64,000 nt of DNA. Origin: Myotis daubentonii. Its lineage: Eukaryota; Chordata; Mammalia; Chiroptera; Vespertilionidae. The position numbers and the translations under genes are program-made. Position 1 is the stretch's first letter, and each line of letters starts with the position of its first letter. Positions 24,815-36,983 of the stretch are shown one piece after another. Where the stretch lies: contig NC_081841.1 in assembly GCF_963259705.1 (NCBI RefSeq), positions 91,463,063-91,527,062 of the forward strand, in the 5' to 3' direction. Below the pieces are notes generated by a model that made no database searches, was not told the origin of the DNA, and worked only from the letters and a program-made list of their open reading frames with translations.

Positions 24815-27680
24815 GCATGTATTGTATTTGTCCAGTTTTCCCAACACCATTTATTGAAAAGACTGTCTTGACTCCATTGTATGTTCTTGCCTCCTTTGTC
24901 AAATATTAATTGAGCATAATGGCTTGGGTCGATTTTTGGGTTCTCTGTTTGGCTCCATGGTCTATATGTCTATTCTTGTGTTAATACCAGGAGGTTTTGA
25001 GAACAGTGGCTTTGTAATATATCTTGATATCTGGTACTGTGATCCCTCCAACTTTGTTCTTCTTTCTCAGAATTGCTATAGCTATTCAGGGTCTTTTTTT
25101 TATTCCAGATGAATTTTTGGAGAGTTTGTTCTTGGTCTGTGAAATATTTTTTTGGTATCTTAATGGAGATTGCATTGAATCTATAGATTCCTTTGGGTAG
25201 TATGGACATTTTAATGATGTTGATTCTACCAATCCATGAACACAGTATACTTTTCCATTTGTTTATGTCTTCCTCTATCTCTTTTTTCAAGGTCCTGTAG
25301 TTTTCCAAGTATAGGTCTTTTACCTCCTTAGACCCAGTTTATTCCTAGGTATCTTAATTTTTGTGTTGCAGTGGTAAATGGGATTGGTTTTTTTAGTTTC
25401 TCTTTCTGTGAGTTCATTATTGGTGTATAAAAAAAGCCATAGATTTCTGGGTGTTAATTTTGTATCCTGCTACATTGCTGAATTCATTTATTAAGTCTCA
25501 TAGTTTTTTGATGGAGTCTTTGGGGTTTTCTATGTATAATACCATGTCATTTGCGAATAATAACAATTTTACTTCTTCTTTTCCAATTTGGTTGCCTTTT
25601 ATTTCTTCTTCTTGTCTGATTGCTATGGCTAGCACTTCCAGTACTATGTTGAACAGGGGTGGTGAAAGTGGGCATCACTGTTTTGTTTCTGTTCTTAGGG
25701 AAAATGGTTTTAGTTTTTGCCCATTGAATATGATGTTGGCTGAAGTTTGTCATATATGGCCTTTATCATGTTGAGATATACTCCCTCTATTCCAACTTTG
25801 CTGAGAGTTTTTATCAAAAATGGGTGTTGGATTTTGTCGAATGCTTTTTCTGCGTCTATTGATATGATCATGTGATTTTTGTCTTCCCTTTTGTTTATGT
25901 GATGTATCACATTTAGTGATTTGAAAATATTGTACCAGCCTTGCATCCCTGGAATAAAGCCCACTTGATCATGGTGTATAATCTTTTTAATATATTGCCA
26001 GATGCGCCTTGCTAATATTTTGTTGAGGATTTTAGCATCTATGTTCATCAGGGATATTGACCTGTAATTCTCTTTCTTTGTAGTGTCTTTATCTGGTTTT
26101 GGAATTAGGATAATGTTGGCTTCATAAAAAGAGTTTGGAAGTGTTCCTTCCTCTTAAATTTTCTGAAATAGTTTGAGGAGTATAGGTGTTAGTTCTCCTT
26201 TGAATGTTTGGAAAAACTCCCCTGCGAAGCTGTCCAGACCTGGGCTTTTGTTTGGTGGAAGTTTTTTTTTTTTTTTCTTAATTTTTATTACTGCTTCTAT
26301 TTCATCAGTTGTTATTGGGCTATTCAGGTTTTTTTATTCTTCCTGACTCCATTTTGGGAGATTGTATTTTTCTAGGAATTTATCTATTTCACCCACATTG
26401 TCCAACTTGTTGGCATAAAGTTTTTCATAGTATTTTCTTATAACCCTTTGTATTTCTGTGGTGTCCATGGTTACTTCTCTATTTTCTTTTCTAATCTTAT
26501 TTATTTGGGTCATCTCTCTTTGTTTCTTGATGAGTCTTGCTAATGGTCTATCAATTTTGTTTATCCTTTCAAAGAACCAGTTCTTGGCTTCACTGACTTT
26601 TTTGTATATTTTTTAGTCTCTATGTTATTTATTTCTGCTCTAATCTTTATTTCCTTCCTACTTACTCTAGTATTTTCTTGTTGTTCTCTTTCTAGTTCTT
26701 TAAGTTGTAGGGTTAAATAGTGTATTGCTGATTTTTTTTTTTTTGAGGTATGCCTGTAGTGCTATGAACTTCCCTCTCAGGACTGCTTTTGCTGTGTCCC
26801 AGAGATTTGGGGTTATTATGTGTTCATTTTCATTTGTTTCCAGGAAGTTTTTGATTTCTTTCCTGATCTTGTTGGTAACCCATTCATTGTTTAATAACAT
26901 GCTATTTAGCCTCTATGTGTTTGAATGTTTTGGGATGTTTTTACTATAGTTGATTTCTAATTTCATTCCACTGTGATCTGAGAAGATACTTCCTATGATT
27001 TCAATCTTCTCGAACTTGAAGCGACTTGTTTTGTGCATTAACATGTCACCTATCGTTGTGAATGATCCATGTGCACATGAGAAGAATGTATGTTCTGCAA
27101 CTTTGGGGTGAAATTTTTTGTAAATGTCTATTAAATCCATCTGTTCCAGTGTGTCCTTTAGAGTCTCTGTTTCCTTGTTAAGTTTTTGTCTGGAAGTTCT
27201 GTCCAGGGAAATCAGAAGGGTGTTAAAGTCCCCTATTATGACTGTATTTTTGTCAATCTCTCCATTAAAGTCCTTTAAAAGTTTCTTTATATATTTAGGT
27301 GCACCTATATTGGGTCCATAAATGTTTACCATTGTTATAACCTCTTGTTGGATCAATCACTTTAGTATTGTGTAGTGACCTCTGTTGTCTCTTGTGATGG
27401 CCTTCATTTTAGTCTATTTTGTTGGATATAAATATTGCTACTCCAGCTTTTTTTTCTTTCCCATTTGCATGGAAAAAATTTTTCTATCCCTTCACTTACA
27501 TCCAGTGTGTGTCTTTGTTTTGAGGTAGGTCTCTTGTAGACAGCATATAGTTGAGTCATGTTTTTGTATTCATTCAGCTACCCTATACCTTTTGATTGGA
27601 GCATTTAGTCCATTTACATTTCAGGTTATTATTGAGAGGTATATATTTATAGCCATTTTAATTTTGTATGGCTAGGTTTC
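23824..27680 (-). pseudogene. L1 ORF2 (endonuclease-RT), inactivated
   Basis: L1 ORF2 encodes the endonuclease and reverse transcriptase that nick DNA and copy L1 RNA. On the - strand the pieces are in order. The endonuclease part (27356-26913) has IIGDFNTLL and the catalytic-type SDH motif. The RT part (26048-25710) has [15 protein letters not shown] and [16 protein letters not shown]. The C-terminal parts are 24708-24220 and 24216-23824, with WKQPKCLAADERIEKLWYIY. The RT catalytic box reads FAND at 25546-25557 instead of FADD. Frameshifts and stops separate the pieces, so it is dead on several counts. Confidence 0.87.
24750..24811. repeat. (CT)n microsatellite inside L1 ORF2
   Basis: About 30 CT units lie where ORF2 would continue after the [17 protein letters not shown] block. 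The L1 copy at 39.7 kb has a different polypyrimidine array at the same place. Confidence 0.95.
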
Positions 27681-27887
27681 TCTAGGTTTCGCCGTATGAC
27701 TAGGTTTCTTTTCAGCAATCTCTTACAACAATCCCTTTAGCATTTCTTGTAATGATGGCTTGGTGGTGATGAACTCCATTAACCTTTTTTTTTTTTTTTT
27801 TGTCTGGGAAGATCTTTATTTGACTATCTATTTTGAATGATAACATTGCTGGATATAGTAATCTTGGTTTCAGATGCTTGCTTTCTA

Positions 27888-28574
27888 TTACCTGTGTACT
27901 TCATGCCATTCCCTTCTGGCCTGTAGAGTTTCTGATAGGAAATCAGATGTCAGCCTTATGGGAACTGCTTTGTAGGTAACAGTTTTCTTTTCTCTTGCTG
28001 TCTTTAAGGTTCTCTCTTTGTGTTTAACTTTTGGCATTTTAATTATGATGTGTCTGGCATGGGTCTGTTTGGGTTCTTCTTGTTTGGGGTTCTCTGTGCC
28101 TCCTGAGCTTGTTACCATGTTAGGGAAGTTCTCTACCATTATTTCTTCAAACACTTTCTCCATTCCATTCTCCCTTTCTGCCTCTTCTGGCATACCTGCT
28201 ATTCTAATATTGTTACATTTCACATTGTCCCAAAGATCCCTTAAGCTGTCCTCCTGTTTTTTAATTCTTTTTTCTTTTTGGTTCTTTTATTGAGTGATAT
28301 TTTCAATTCTGTCTTTTAATTCACTGATTCAATCCTCAGCTTCCCCTAATCTGCTGTGTATTCCTTCCAATGTGTTCTTTATTTGTGTGACATTATTCTG
28401 TATCTCAGACCTTTCTTTTTTTATAGTTACTATATCTTTTTTCATACTGTTGAGCATTTTTATCATCATTACTCTGAACTCTGTTTCAGATAAATTTCTT
28501 ATTTCTGCTTCATTTACCTCTTCTGGAGAATTCTCTAGTCCTTTCATTTGAGGGTTGTTTCTTTGTTTCTTCAT
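27888..28574 (-). pseudogene. L1 ORF1, inactivated
   Basis: ORF1p is the trimeric RNA chaperone of L1. The N-terminal piece (28574-28329) starts MKKQRNNPQMKGLENSPEEV and has a heptad-like coiled-coil character. The C-terminal piece (28223-27888) has the RRM/CTD signature HIIIKMPKVKHKERTLKTAR and LQARREWHEV. A frame break between 28329 and 28223 and a truncated C-terminus inactivate it. Confidence 0.85.
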
Positions 28575-30063
28575 TTTTGTTGTCTGTTTGGGTTTGTAAC
28601 TGTGTATTAGGTAGATCCTCTACACCTCTCAATCTCTAGTGCAGGACAGTGTTAAAGGCTGTTTCTGACTAATTGGATCAGGCAAAGATTCAAACCTCCA
28701 GAGACTGCCTCTGTCTACAGACTAATAGGATTCTGACTTGAATTATCCCCAGGCAATCATCCTCAGGTGTAGTGAGAGTTTTATCAACAGGGTGGGGCAG
28801 TTGCTTCTGCCTGGAGGATAACTGTTATTTTTAATCTCTTAATAGCCTCAGGGCAAGGTGTTTTCCAATAGGGTTTGTCAATTGTGTTCCCCCCAGGCAA
28901 GGCAGATGTTTATGTGAGGAAATGACTCAGCCCAGGAAACTTGGGGTATCTGCCTTCAGAGCTCTATCCCCTTAGTCCCCAGTCCTGGGTTCTGTTCTCA
29001 CAGCTCCAGTCCACTTCACCCTCCCTTTGCCAGAGCAAAGGGTGGGTGGCTTCACAGAGAATTTTTGTGTGTTGTCCTTCAAAAGGGTGCCTGAACTTTC
29101 AGCTGCCACTCCCTGGCAGACAGCCCCCCACTGCTTTTTACAGCTAGATGTTATGTGGGTACCCTCCTCAGTTTGGGGAGCCCAACTTGGGGATTATATC
29201 CCAGAGTTCTCAGTTGCATACTCCCTACCTCCCGCCCCCCCAACACACACACACACACACACAGCTGAGATATCTCTCCGGGACTTCAGTTGCTGCCTGT
29301 GGGCACCCGGCAAGCCCTTTGGTGCCCCCACCTCTCCTACTAGTCTCTATGCAGTCTCAACCTTCAGTCCTTGGGTATCAGAATAATCTCCTGTGCATTT
29401 TCCATTGATTATTCAGGAGTCTTCCATATTTCCATTGTAATTCCAGCTTGTTTCTGGGAGCATGTCCGTGCAGCATCCACTTACTCTGCCACCATTTTTC
29501 AGGGTCTTGTTTTCTTATACATTCAGCCACCGTATGTCTTTTGATTGAAGCATTTAGTCCATTTACATGTAAAGTGATTGTTGATAGATATGTAGTTATT
29601 GCCATTTTATTATTCATAGCTTTGATCTGTATCTTCTTCTTAAGGAAATTCCTCTAACATTCCTGTAATACTAGTTTGGTGGTGATGAATTTGTTTAGCT
29701 TTTCCTTGTCTGGGAAGCTCTTTATCAGTCCTTCAGTTCTAAATGATTACTTTGCTGGATAGAGTTATCTTGGTTGTGGGTCCTTGATTTTTATCAATTA
29801 AATATTTCATGCCAATCCCTTCTGACCAGGTAAGTTTCTATTGAGAAATCAGTGAACAGTCTGTGGGAGCTCGCTTGTAGGTAAATAACTGCTTTTTTCT
29901 TGCTGCTTTTAAGATTCTCTCTTTGTCTTTAACTCTTGGCATTTTAATTATGGTGTGTCTTGGTATGGGCCTCTTAGGGTTCCTCTTGTTTGGAACTCTC
30001 TGTGCTTCCTGGGCTTGTATATGTATTTCTTTGCCAGGTTAGGGAAGTTTTCTGTCATTATTT

Positions 30064-30432
30064 TTTTATAAAATATTATTTTATTTAATTATTTATTTAG
30101 TTAGTTAGTTAGTTTAGTGATTTTTAGAAAGAGAGAGAAAGGGAGAGGGAGAGAGAGAGAGAAACATTGATGTGAGACAAAACATCAGTCAGCTGCCTCC
30201 TGCATGTCCCCTACCAGGGATTAAGCCTGCAACCCAGACGTGTGCCCTTGACTGAGAATCAAACTGGCAACCTTTTTGTGCACAGGATGATGCCCAACTA
30301 ACTGACCCATGCTGGCCAAGGCTTAAATTTTATATTTAATTAAAGTTTATATTCAATATTATTTTATATTTGTTTCAGGTGTGCAACATAGTGGTTAGAC
30401 GATCACATACTTTACAAAATGGTCCCACTACA
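30064..30432 (-). mobile_element. L1 3' fragment carrying a Ves SINE
   Basis: The insert is flanked by the direct repeat CTGTCATTATTT at 30052-30063 and 30433-30444. The right 110 bp is L1 3' end in reverse (CAGGTGTGCAACATAGTGGTT). The left part is a Ves SINE (about 30080-30321, - strand) with a TTAG-rich tail. The SINE may have inserted into the L1 fragment afterwards. Confidence 0.72.
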
Positions 30433-32225
30433 CTGTCATTATTTCTTTATATGGGTTTTCAATCTCTTGATCTCTTTCTCTTCTTCTCCTGGTATCTCTA
30501 TGAAGCAAATGTTGGTACACTTAATGTCCCAGTAATCCCTTAAACCATCCTCATTTTAAAAAATGTTTTTTCTTTTTTCTGTCCTGTTTGGGTGTTTTCT
30601 GTTACCTTGTCTTCCAAATTGCTGATTCAGTCCTCTGCTTCATTTACTCTACTATTGATTTCTTGTATAGTTTTCCTTATTTCAGTTATTATATTCTTAA
30701 TTTCTGTTTGGCTATTTTATATGTTTTCCATTTCCATTTTTATTTTTTCTACATCTTTCTTAAAGTTCTCACTGAGTACATCTTCTCTTCCCCTACATTT
30801 TTTTTTAACACCTTTATAACCAGTGTTTTGAACTCTGAATCTGATCAATTGCTTGTATTCATTTTCTTTAGTTCTTTTTCTGAAGTTTTGTCCTGTTCTT
30901 TTATTTGGGACATGTTTCTTTGTCTACTTATTTTGACTGATTCTTTGTGTTTGTTTTTTATGTATTAGGTGGTTCTGCTCTGTCTCCCATCTTGGTAGAT
31001 TGATCTTACGTAGTAGATGTCCTTTGGAGCCCAGTAGCACAGTCTTCCTGGTCACCTCAGTCAGGTGCTTCAAGGGTGTCCTTGTGTGGGTTGTGTGTGG
31101 CCTCCTGTTGTAGTTGAGTCTTGAGTAATGTTGGTACATCAGTGAAAGTACTTGATCCTCAGGTTGACTTGCTGTGAGGGATGACTGTGACTACATCGGA
31201 TGAGCTGTTGTGCGGCGGCTAACCCCATGGAGCCTGATTCATTTTAGCAGGACTCTGGTACCTGTTGAGTCCACTCTTTGGGTTGGTCATTTGTAGAGCT
31301 AACTGGGTAGTATTCTGGGATGGTCTGAAGCCAGCCACCGGGTATGTTGGTTTTGGGCCTCTTAGGAGGGGCTCCGGTGCAGGCCACTTCAGCCACTGCC
31401 TGTGCCTAGCCTGGGGCTACCTAGCTTGGCCACACTGAGGCCAGACACTGCTTGTTTGGGATTTTTGAGCCTTTGAAAAATTTTAGAAAAGTTCATAGCT
31501 TAAGCTGATACTGGCCATTTGTATGGAAAAGCTACTTAAAGCAGGTTGGACAGGCCCGAGAGTTGGGCAGGACAGGGTCTCAGGGAATCACCAGGACAGG
31601 GAAAATGGTATTAGCCATATTGGTAGAGCTTCAGACCTGTTTCCCACCTGTGCCTACAGACTGTGTTGTGGGAGGGCTCAACACAGGAACAATGGCCTCT
31701 GCCAGCACTTCTGCCTGGGAGAAAGCTGCCTCTCCAGCCCTCGCCCTGACGCTGAACAAGTCTGTTTCTCCCAAAGCCAGATGAGCTCAGAGCTAGTAAG
31801 TCCATGAATGAGCCCTTTAAGAGGAATGCCTGGTACTCCAGACGCCCTCTATCTCACTCAGCTGCAATCCTTGCTGGTTTTCACAGCCAGAAGTTATGAG
31901 GACTTCTCTTCCCAGCACTAGAACCCTGGGCTGGGGAGCCTTGTGTGGGGTTGGGATCCCCTCATTATTTATGGGGAGATCTTCACAGCCAAGTTATCCC
32001 TCCTGTTTCTTAACCACCACTCTATGGTTGTGGGACCAGCTCGGTTTGTATCTCTACCCCTCCTACTAGCCTCAACATGGCTTCTTTTTATCCCTAGTTA
32101 TAGGACTTCTGTTCACCTAGTCTTTGGCTTGTTGCCAAGAATGATTGTTCTGTAATTTAGTTGTAATTTTGATGTGGTTGTGGTAGGGAGCCAGCCCAGC
32201 ATTTACCAACTCTGCCATCTTCTTT

Positions 32226-32504
32226 TTGATAGTAGCCATCCAATGAGTGTGAGGTGAAATGGGATTTATAAAAGATTGATTGAAGAGCCAGAAAAGAAAT
32301 TGAGGACAAAACACAATATAAGATTTGAGCCATAAAACAAACAAACACACACAGTGTAGAATCAAATGAGTGGCCTGGGGAAAGGCAGGAGCTCATCACA
32401 GGGAGTGAAAGCAGTAAGAGGGAAAATGATAGCCCTCTTGTGGAGGACAGGCAAAGCCATACACCATATGAAGCAGAAAAATAATGCAAAGATATGATAA
32501 GAAT
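32226..32504. other. Remnant of old L1, then unassigned DNA
   Basis: The first 40-50 bp resemble the outer old L1 interrupted at 22055. The rest is unrecognised intron. Confidence 0.45.
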
Positions 32505-32752
32505 TCCCTGGCTAGTGTTATTCAGCGGTTAGAGCATCACTCTATGCACTGAAGGGTAGTGTGTTCAATTCCCAGTCAAGGGCACATACCTCTGTTGCAG
32601 GTTCCATCCCCGGCCCTGGTCGGGTGCATGCGGGAGGCAACCAATCAATGTGTCTCTCTCACATCAATGTTTCTCTCTTTCTCCCACCCCTCCCTCCCTT
32701 CCACCATCACTAAAAATTAATGGAAAAAATATCTTCAAGTGAGGGTTAACAA
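32505..32752 (+). mobile_element. Ves SINE
   Basis: The head CCCTGGCTAGTGTTATTCAG precedes box B-type GTTCAATTCCCAGTCAAG and ends with TTAATGGAAAAAATATCTTC plus an A-rich tail. Imperfect flanking repeats AAAGATATGATAAGAA and AAAGATATAACAAGAA support retroposition. Confidence 0.9.
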
Positions 32753-33523
32753 CAACAAAAAAAGATATAACAAGAAGATTTTTCTGAAAGGAAGAACTAA
32801 ATCTTTGGTCACATGGTCATGCCACATGTGCGAAAAGGAGAAAGAAAATGACCAAGTTATGCCCTAATCTAAAGCTTCAGTACTGTAAACTCCAGACAGA
32901 AAAAGCAAGTTTATAAAATGGGGATATCAAGTTGGTTTCAGAATTCTCCACCCCAATGTTCTCTACCATGAAATATGAGCAGGATCTACAAACTTATAAG
33001 AAGAATAAAATCATTAAAATTACATAAAATTGTATTAATAATTTGAAAGAATAATATTAAAATAATATAATATGAACATTTTAAATAAATATAAGTTACT
33101 ATTTGGCAGTGAAGGAATAAGCAGACTGTCTTGATTTGAAAGAACTAAAGGAAGATAGTAACCATGAGCATTTCCTCAGAAAAATCGCCTTATGATGAAT
33201 TTGACCCAAAGATTTAAATAAAAAAAAAACACTCAGGCATAAAAATTCCATGGTTATAAAACAGTAACAAAAAAAACATGGGTGACCATTCAAGCCATTA
33301 TAATGTAGTTTTAAGACTAAACAACTGGGTAAGGGAGTATTCTTCTTACAGAAGCATGTAAATGTTATGCACCTGGCAAAATAAAATGAGGTAAGCAACA
33401 AAAATCAAGAGGTGTGAAGAAAGGGAGAGGAAATATAAAGTATTCATTATAGAGAATTAATGTTAAAATATGCAATATATCTCTTAAATTTTCATAAACT
33501 TTTCTCAGCATTGATTCTTGTGT

Positions 33524-33562
<39 letters not shown>

Positions 33563-34004
33563 TGTGGTTTGCAAGTGTTTCAAGTATTTTAACTGCAGGT
33601 CAGAAAGCCATTTAGTTTCTCTTTTCTTCTTCTGTTATATTAAAAAATTTAAATAACTCTTAGAAAAATAGCTGTTAGATTATTCTTCTAACAGTATATG
33701 TCAAAATTATGTTCAACAACCGTGAATACAATGGCGGGATATTGGATGATTTGTTTTCTTCTTTGTACTTTTTTGAGTTGCTTGAATTTTTTAATGAGCC
33801 CATATTTTTTATAAAAGTCATCAAATTAATACTGTTAATATAAAATACTGGTCAGTGTTCTAATTGCTACTTAGTCATTTTTTAAAAAAATTATAATCTT
33901 GATAAACACCAGAAAGAGCCCTTGACAATAATTTTACAACTCATGCCAAAGGCAGGTGAGTGGAAAACATTATCTATTCTAATAAGATACCTTTTGTCTT
34001 CTTA
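32753..34004. other. Unassigned intronic DNA with a GT repeat
   Basis: AT-rich intron without genes. It contains a (GT)n microsatellite at about 33520-33567. Confidence 0.5.
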
Positions 34005-34142
34005 TCTATAATAATAAAAGCGTAATATGCTAATTAGACCGGACAACCTTCCAGACAAAGCCAGGGCTATGAGGGCTGAGGCAAGCCTTCGCGGCTGCAA
34101 GGGCCAAGCCCCTTGCACAAATTTCGTGCATCGGGCCTCTCG
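34005..34142 (+). mobile_element. Minimal non-autonomous Helitron
   Basis: Only 138 bp. It starts TCTATAATAATAAAAGC, ends with the perfect hairpin GCACAAATTTCGTGC and GGGCCTCTCG, with the terminal CTAG changed to CTCG. It keeps little beyond both termini and is the shortest Helitron here. Confidence 0.87.
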
Positions 34143-35019
34143 GTGACTTCATAAATCAAAACAGTGAGCTGGTGAATGTGAAGTGGGATTGACCTGTGAT
34201 GCTGGTGACAGAAAATGCAGTACAGTGTGCTATTGTGCAGGTGTCTGAGCCAGGAATGTGGAGACCCCACTTCTAGCCCTGGCCTAACGAGTAGCCAGCA
34301 CCATAATTGAGGATGTTTGGAGTCCTCAGTCTCTGCACTTTGCTACAGTGAACTTCATTCACTTTTTTTGAATGCACCATGTTCTCCTGCCTCAAGGCTT
34401 TTTCACAATGCAGTATTTTTTTTTGCACAGAGTGCATCATACACACCTTTCCTTTCCCTTCACTGGTGATGTTCAAGTTTGTCAGCAGAGGGTAGCTGTT
34501 CTATTTGGCAGGTTACCCTCCAGCACTAGCCAGTCCTGCAGGCCACAGTGTCACCCCTGTGCCCACTGGCCAGTGCTAGAGGGAACTGGGGCCCCTGCAG
34601 GCATCCTCCCATTCCTCCGGAACCCTCTTTTTAGCCTCTCTGGTGAGAGAGATGAAAGTGAAAACAGCATGTTTACAAAGCAGTATGTGCGATGTAATTC
34701 TAAAAGTATGTTTTACATAGAGGACTGAAAGGAAATAGATCAAATCAATTGGTTTCTCTGGTGAGATTTCTAGTTATTTTTATTTTCTTGTTTTCAAATT
34801 TTCTGTAATAAATGCTGAATTTTCATAGATGCTGAATGGTATTTCTCAAGCCCCTATCTATGGCTTTGTACTGAGCACCCCCCAAGAAGACTCGGAAAAA
34901 TCGGTCCCTGATATTTGGAAATGTACATCATTCTCCCCATGTTTTCCATTCTCCCCCCCCTCCCCACCCCATGATGTTTTTGCTTGCTCTTTTCACGTTG
35001 GTGTCTTTCTCCTCCCCAG
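34143..35019 (+). other. CRADD: End of CRADD intron and 3' splice site
   Basis: Unassigned sequence leads to a pyrimidine-rich tract (CTTTCTCCTCCCCAG) whose AG at 35018-35019 is the acceptor for the CRADD exon. No other exon is recognised in it. Confidence 0.75.
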
Positions 35020-35321
35020 GTAACCAGGTAACTGGAATCCCTGCACACATCCTCAACAGCTCCCCATCAGACCGGCAGATTAACCAGCTGGCCCAGAGGC
35101 TGGGCCCTGAGTGGGAGCCCATGGTGCTGTCTCTGGGACTGTCCCAGACAGATATCTACCGCTGTAAGGCCAACCACCCCCACAACGTGCAGTCACAGAT
35201 GGTGGAGGCCTTCGTCCGCTGGAGGCAGCGCTACGGGAAGCAGGCCACCTTCCAGAGCTTGCAAAGGGGCCTCCAGGCCGTGGAGGGGGACCTCTCAGTA
35301 CTCCAGCACATGCTGGAATGA
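35020..35321 (+). CDS. CRADD: CRADD (RAIDD) last coding exon, death domain
   Basis: This exon encodes the C-terminal 100 residues of the adaptor CRADD/RAIDD, counting a first Gly codon completed from the previous exon. The death domain binds PIDD1 in the PIDDosome, while the N-terminal CARD (not in this window) recruits caspase-2. Recognisable text includes [20 protein letters not shown] and [20 protein letters not shown], ending LQHMLE and TGA at 35319-35321. If the first Gly is residue 100 of the 199-residue human protein, there are no indels and G128, Y146, R147, K149, F164 and R170 line up. These include PIDD-interface residues and positions of human disease variants. The exon start reads GNQVTG where I recall GDRLTG in human. 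The acceptor AG is at 35018-35019. A later AG at 35026-35027 would shift the frame by 8 nt. The frame is intact and typical of a functional gene. Confidence 0.94.
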
Positions 35322-35926
35322 TGGTGCCTCCATCAGCTCTCTGGGAAGTGTGTCCCCAAGTCACATGTGCCCTGGGCAGGTAGTATTTTTTTTTTTTTTT
35401 TTTTTGGTGTGTGTGTATGTGATTTCTTCTTAATGATCCTTAGATGAAAGGAGAAAATGAGATTTCCACTTGACATTACCTAAAAGGCTGGATTGCTCAG
35501 ATCTTCAGATCTCCCACACTGGCTTGACAATTCATTGTTTTCAATTGCTCAAAGACTGCATTGTCTTCATTGTTCAGGTTTTAATTCTGTGGTTACCTTT
35601 TAATAGACTGGCAAAACATAGTGGCTCCAAAGCTATGCTGTGTTATCACATTACACGCAGGTGTCCTATCCATAGATCATCCGCTTTTGCGTTGCCTGGG
35701 AACTGAACTGTGGACTTTGCTGTTTATAATGATGATGATAATAAGTGAATTACTATATACAATGTGGCCCTTTCATGAGAAAGTGTTGTTTGCTTTTCTT
35801 CATTCTTGTATTGTGTAGGTTAAGAGTGTAAATTTATAGAAGTTGTTTCTCTGGAACAGAATTGATAGCAACAAGAAAATGGCTACTTTCTTCAGTCAAG
35901 ATAAATAGCTCTGGCAGGGTGTCTGC

Positions 35927-35932
35927 ATTAAA
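35927..35932 (+). promoter_or_regulatory. Poly(A) signal candidate ATTAAA
   Basis: A variant signal 606 bp after the stop codon. No strong GU-rich element is obvious just downstream. Confidence 0.3.
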
Positions 35933-36404
35933 TTTAAGACACTAAAGCCTTCTGCAAAGACCAGTTCAAGTACCAGCATGTATTCCTGAGCCCTTCATCT
36001 CTAAAAGATTGCTTAAGAAAATCCTGTACCATTTATTTAAAGGATTTAGTCCGGGAACAGAAGGAGGTGTAGTCTTTCCATCGAAGCCCTGATGATTGAA
36101 GTGTTATGCTCTTAAGGAGTATGATTTAGACTTCTGTCCTTTTACTAAAAACACATGTTATTTGCCAAATGCTTTACTGTTTCAAGGCTTTTCATATATG
36201 GGATCTCATTTGGACCTCACAAAGATCCTCTGAAGTAGTTGGCCAAGAGGGGTGAGCCGCCCCCTGCAGGGAGATTAAGTGATTAGCCTGCTGAATGAGC
36301 TAGAATGTGTGCTTTGGAGCGCTGTTCCCAGGTGTCCTTTGCAACGGCTCAGGCGGCTTCTCCTCTCTCACACATGCTCATTGAAGAAACTCTGAGTCCT
36401 GCTC

Positions 36405-36560
36405 TCTGCCTGCTAGCAGCATCGCCCTGGATAAGTTACTTCACTTCTCTAAGCCTCTCAGTTTCCTCGTTTGTAAAATGAGGAAATGATTGTTCCCACC
36501 TCCAAGATGTTTGGGATGATAAAAGGAATAGTGCTGCCTGATCCATAGTCACCTCTTGGG
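36405..36560 (+). repeat. MIR SINE (ancient)
   Basis: The text resembles the MIR core and tail: GGATAAGTTACTTCACTTCT, CTCAGTTTCCTCGTTTGTAA and AAATGAGGAAATGATTG. It lies in the probable CRADD 3' UTR. Confidence 0.8.
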
Positions 36561-36977
36561 AACCTGCTGCTGTGGCTGAACCTGGGAGCAGTTCACAGTT
36601 AAAGCTGCACAGTGGCTAACACTGAGCACACTGTAGGAAGTGCCACCCTGCTTCTTGCTAAGCTTTAAAATGATGTGATTGTATTAACTCTACAATGGGT
36701 CCAATCAAGAGAGTGACAGGTGAACATCCCAACTTGTGATCTGAGCTTCTGAATAATCAGAGAATCTATTGCTTAATCCTAATCTAACTCGGGATGTTTC
36801 AAAGGGAAAAAATTATACTTTTTATCTCTCTCCATTCTGGGTTCAAAGTGCATAGAGTAGTGGACTTGAGCATGAAGTGGATGCTCAAAATGATGACAGT
36901 GGTGTGTTGATAACATCCTTTTGGGTGTCTGGCAACTATATTCCCTTTACTGAAAAAGGTCAGTTATTTCACAGTTC

Positions 36978-36983
36978 AATAAA
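36978..36983 (+). promoter_or_regulatory. Poly(A) signal candidate AATAAA
   Basis: A canonical hexamer in TTCAATAAACAG, about 1.66 kb after the stop. Confidence 0.3.

Larger units (their letters stand above)
23410..29502 (-). mobile_element. Full-length L1, antisense, inactive
   Basis: A 6.1-kb insertion is bounded by the 14-bp repeat GGTCTTGTTTTCTT at 23396-23409 and 29503-29516, interrupting a HAL1-like element. On the - strand it has a 5' UTR (about 29502-28575), ORF1, ORF2 and a 3' end. The length matches a full mammalian L1. ORF1 and ORF2 are both broken into many frames. The 3' terminal 290 bp is unusual: a ~53-bp tandem repeat replaces the C-rich 3' UTR seen in other copies here. Confidence 0.88.
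22056..32225 (-). mobile_element. HAL1-like element, antisense, split by three insertions
   Basis: Its pieces are 22056-22591 (3' end), 23090-23409 (deletion junction at 23226, then ORF2 start), 29517-30063 (ORF2 start and ORF1) and 30445-32225 (ORF1 and 5' UTR). Removing the insertions leaves about 3.2 kb. The junction of 3'-end sequence to the endonuclease start is the same as in the copy at 13691-16858, so both probably derive from one deleted source. The inserts are an L1 3' fragment, a full-length L1, and an L1 fragment with a Ves SINE. Confidence 0.78.

Noticed and set aside
35080..35364. 94-codon - strand open frame
   Set aside because: An antisense shadow of the GC-rich CRADD exon.
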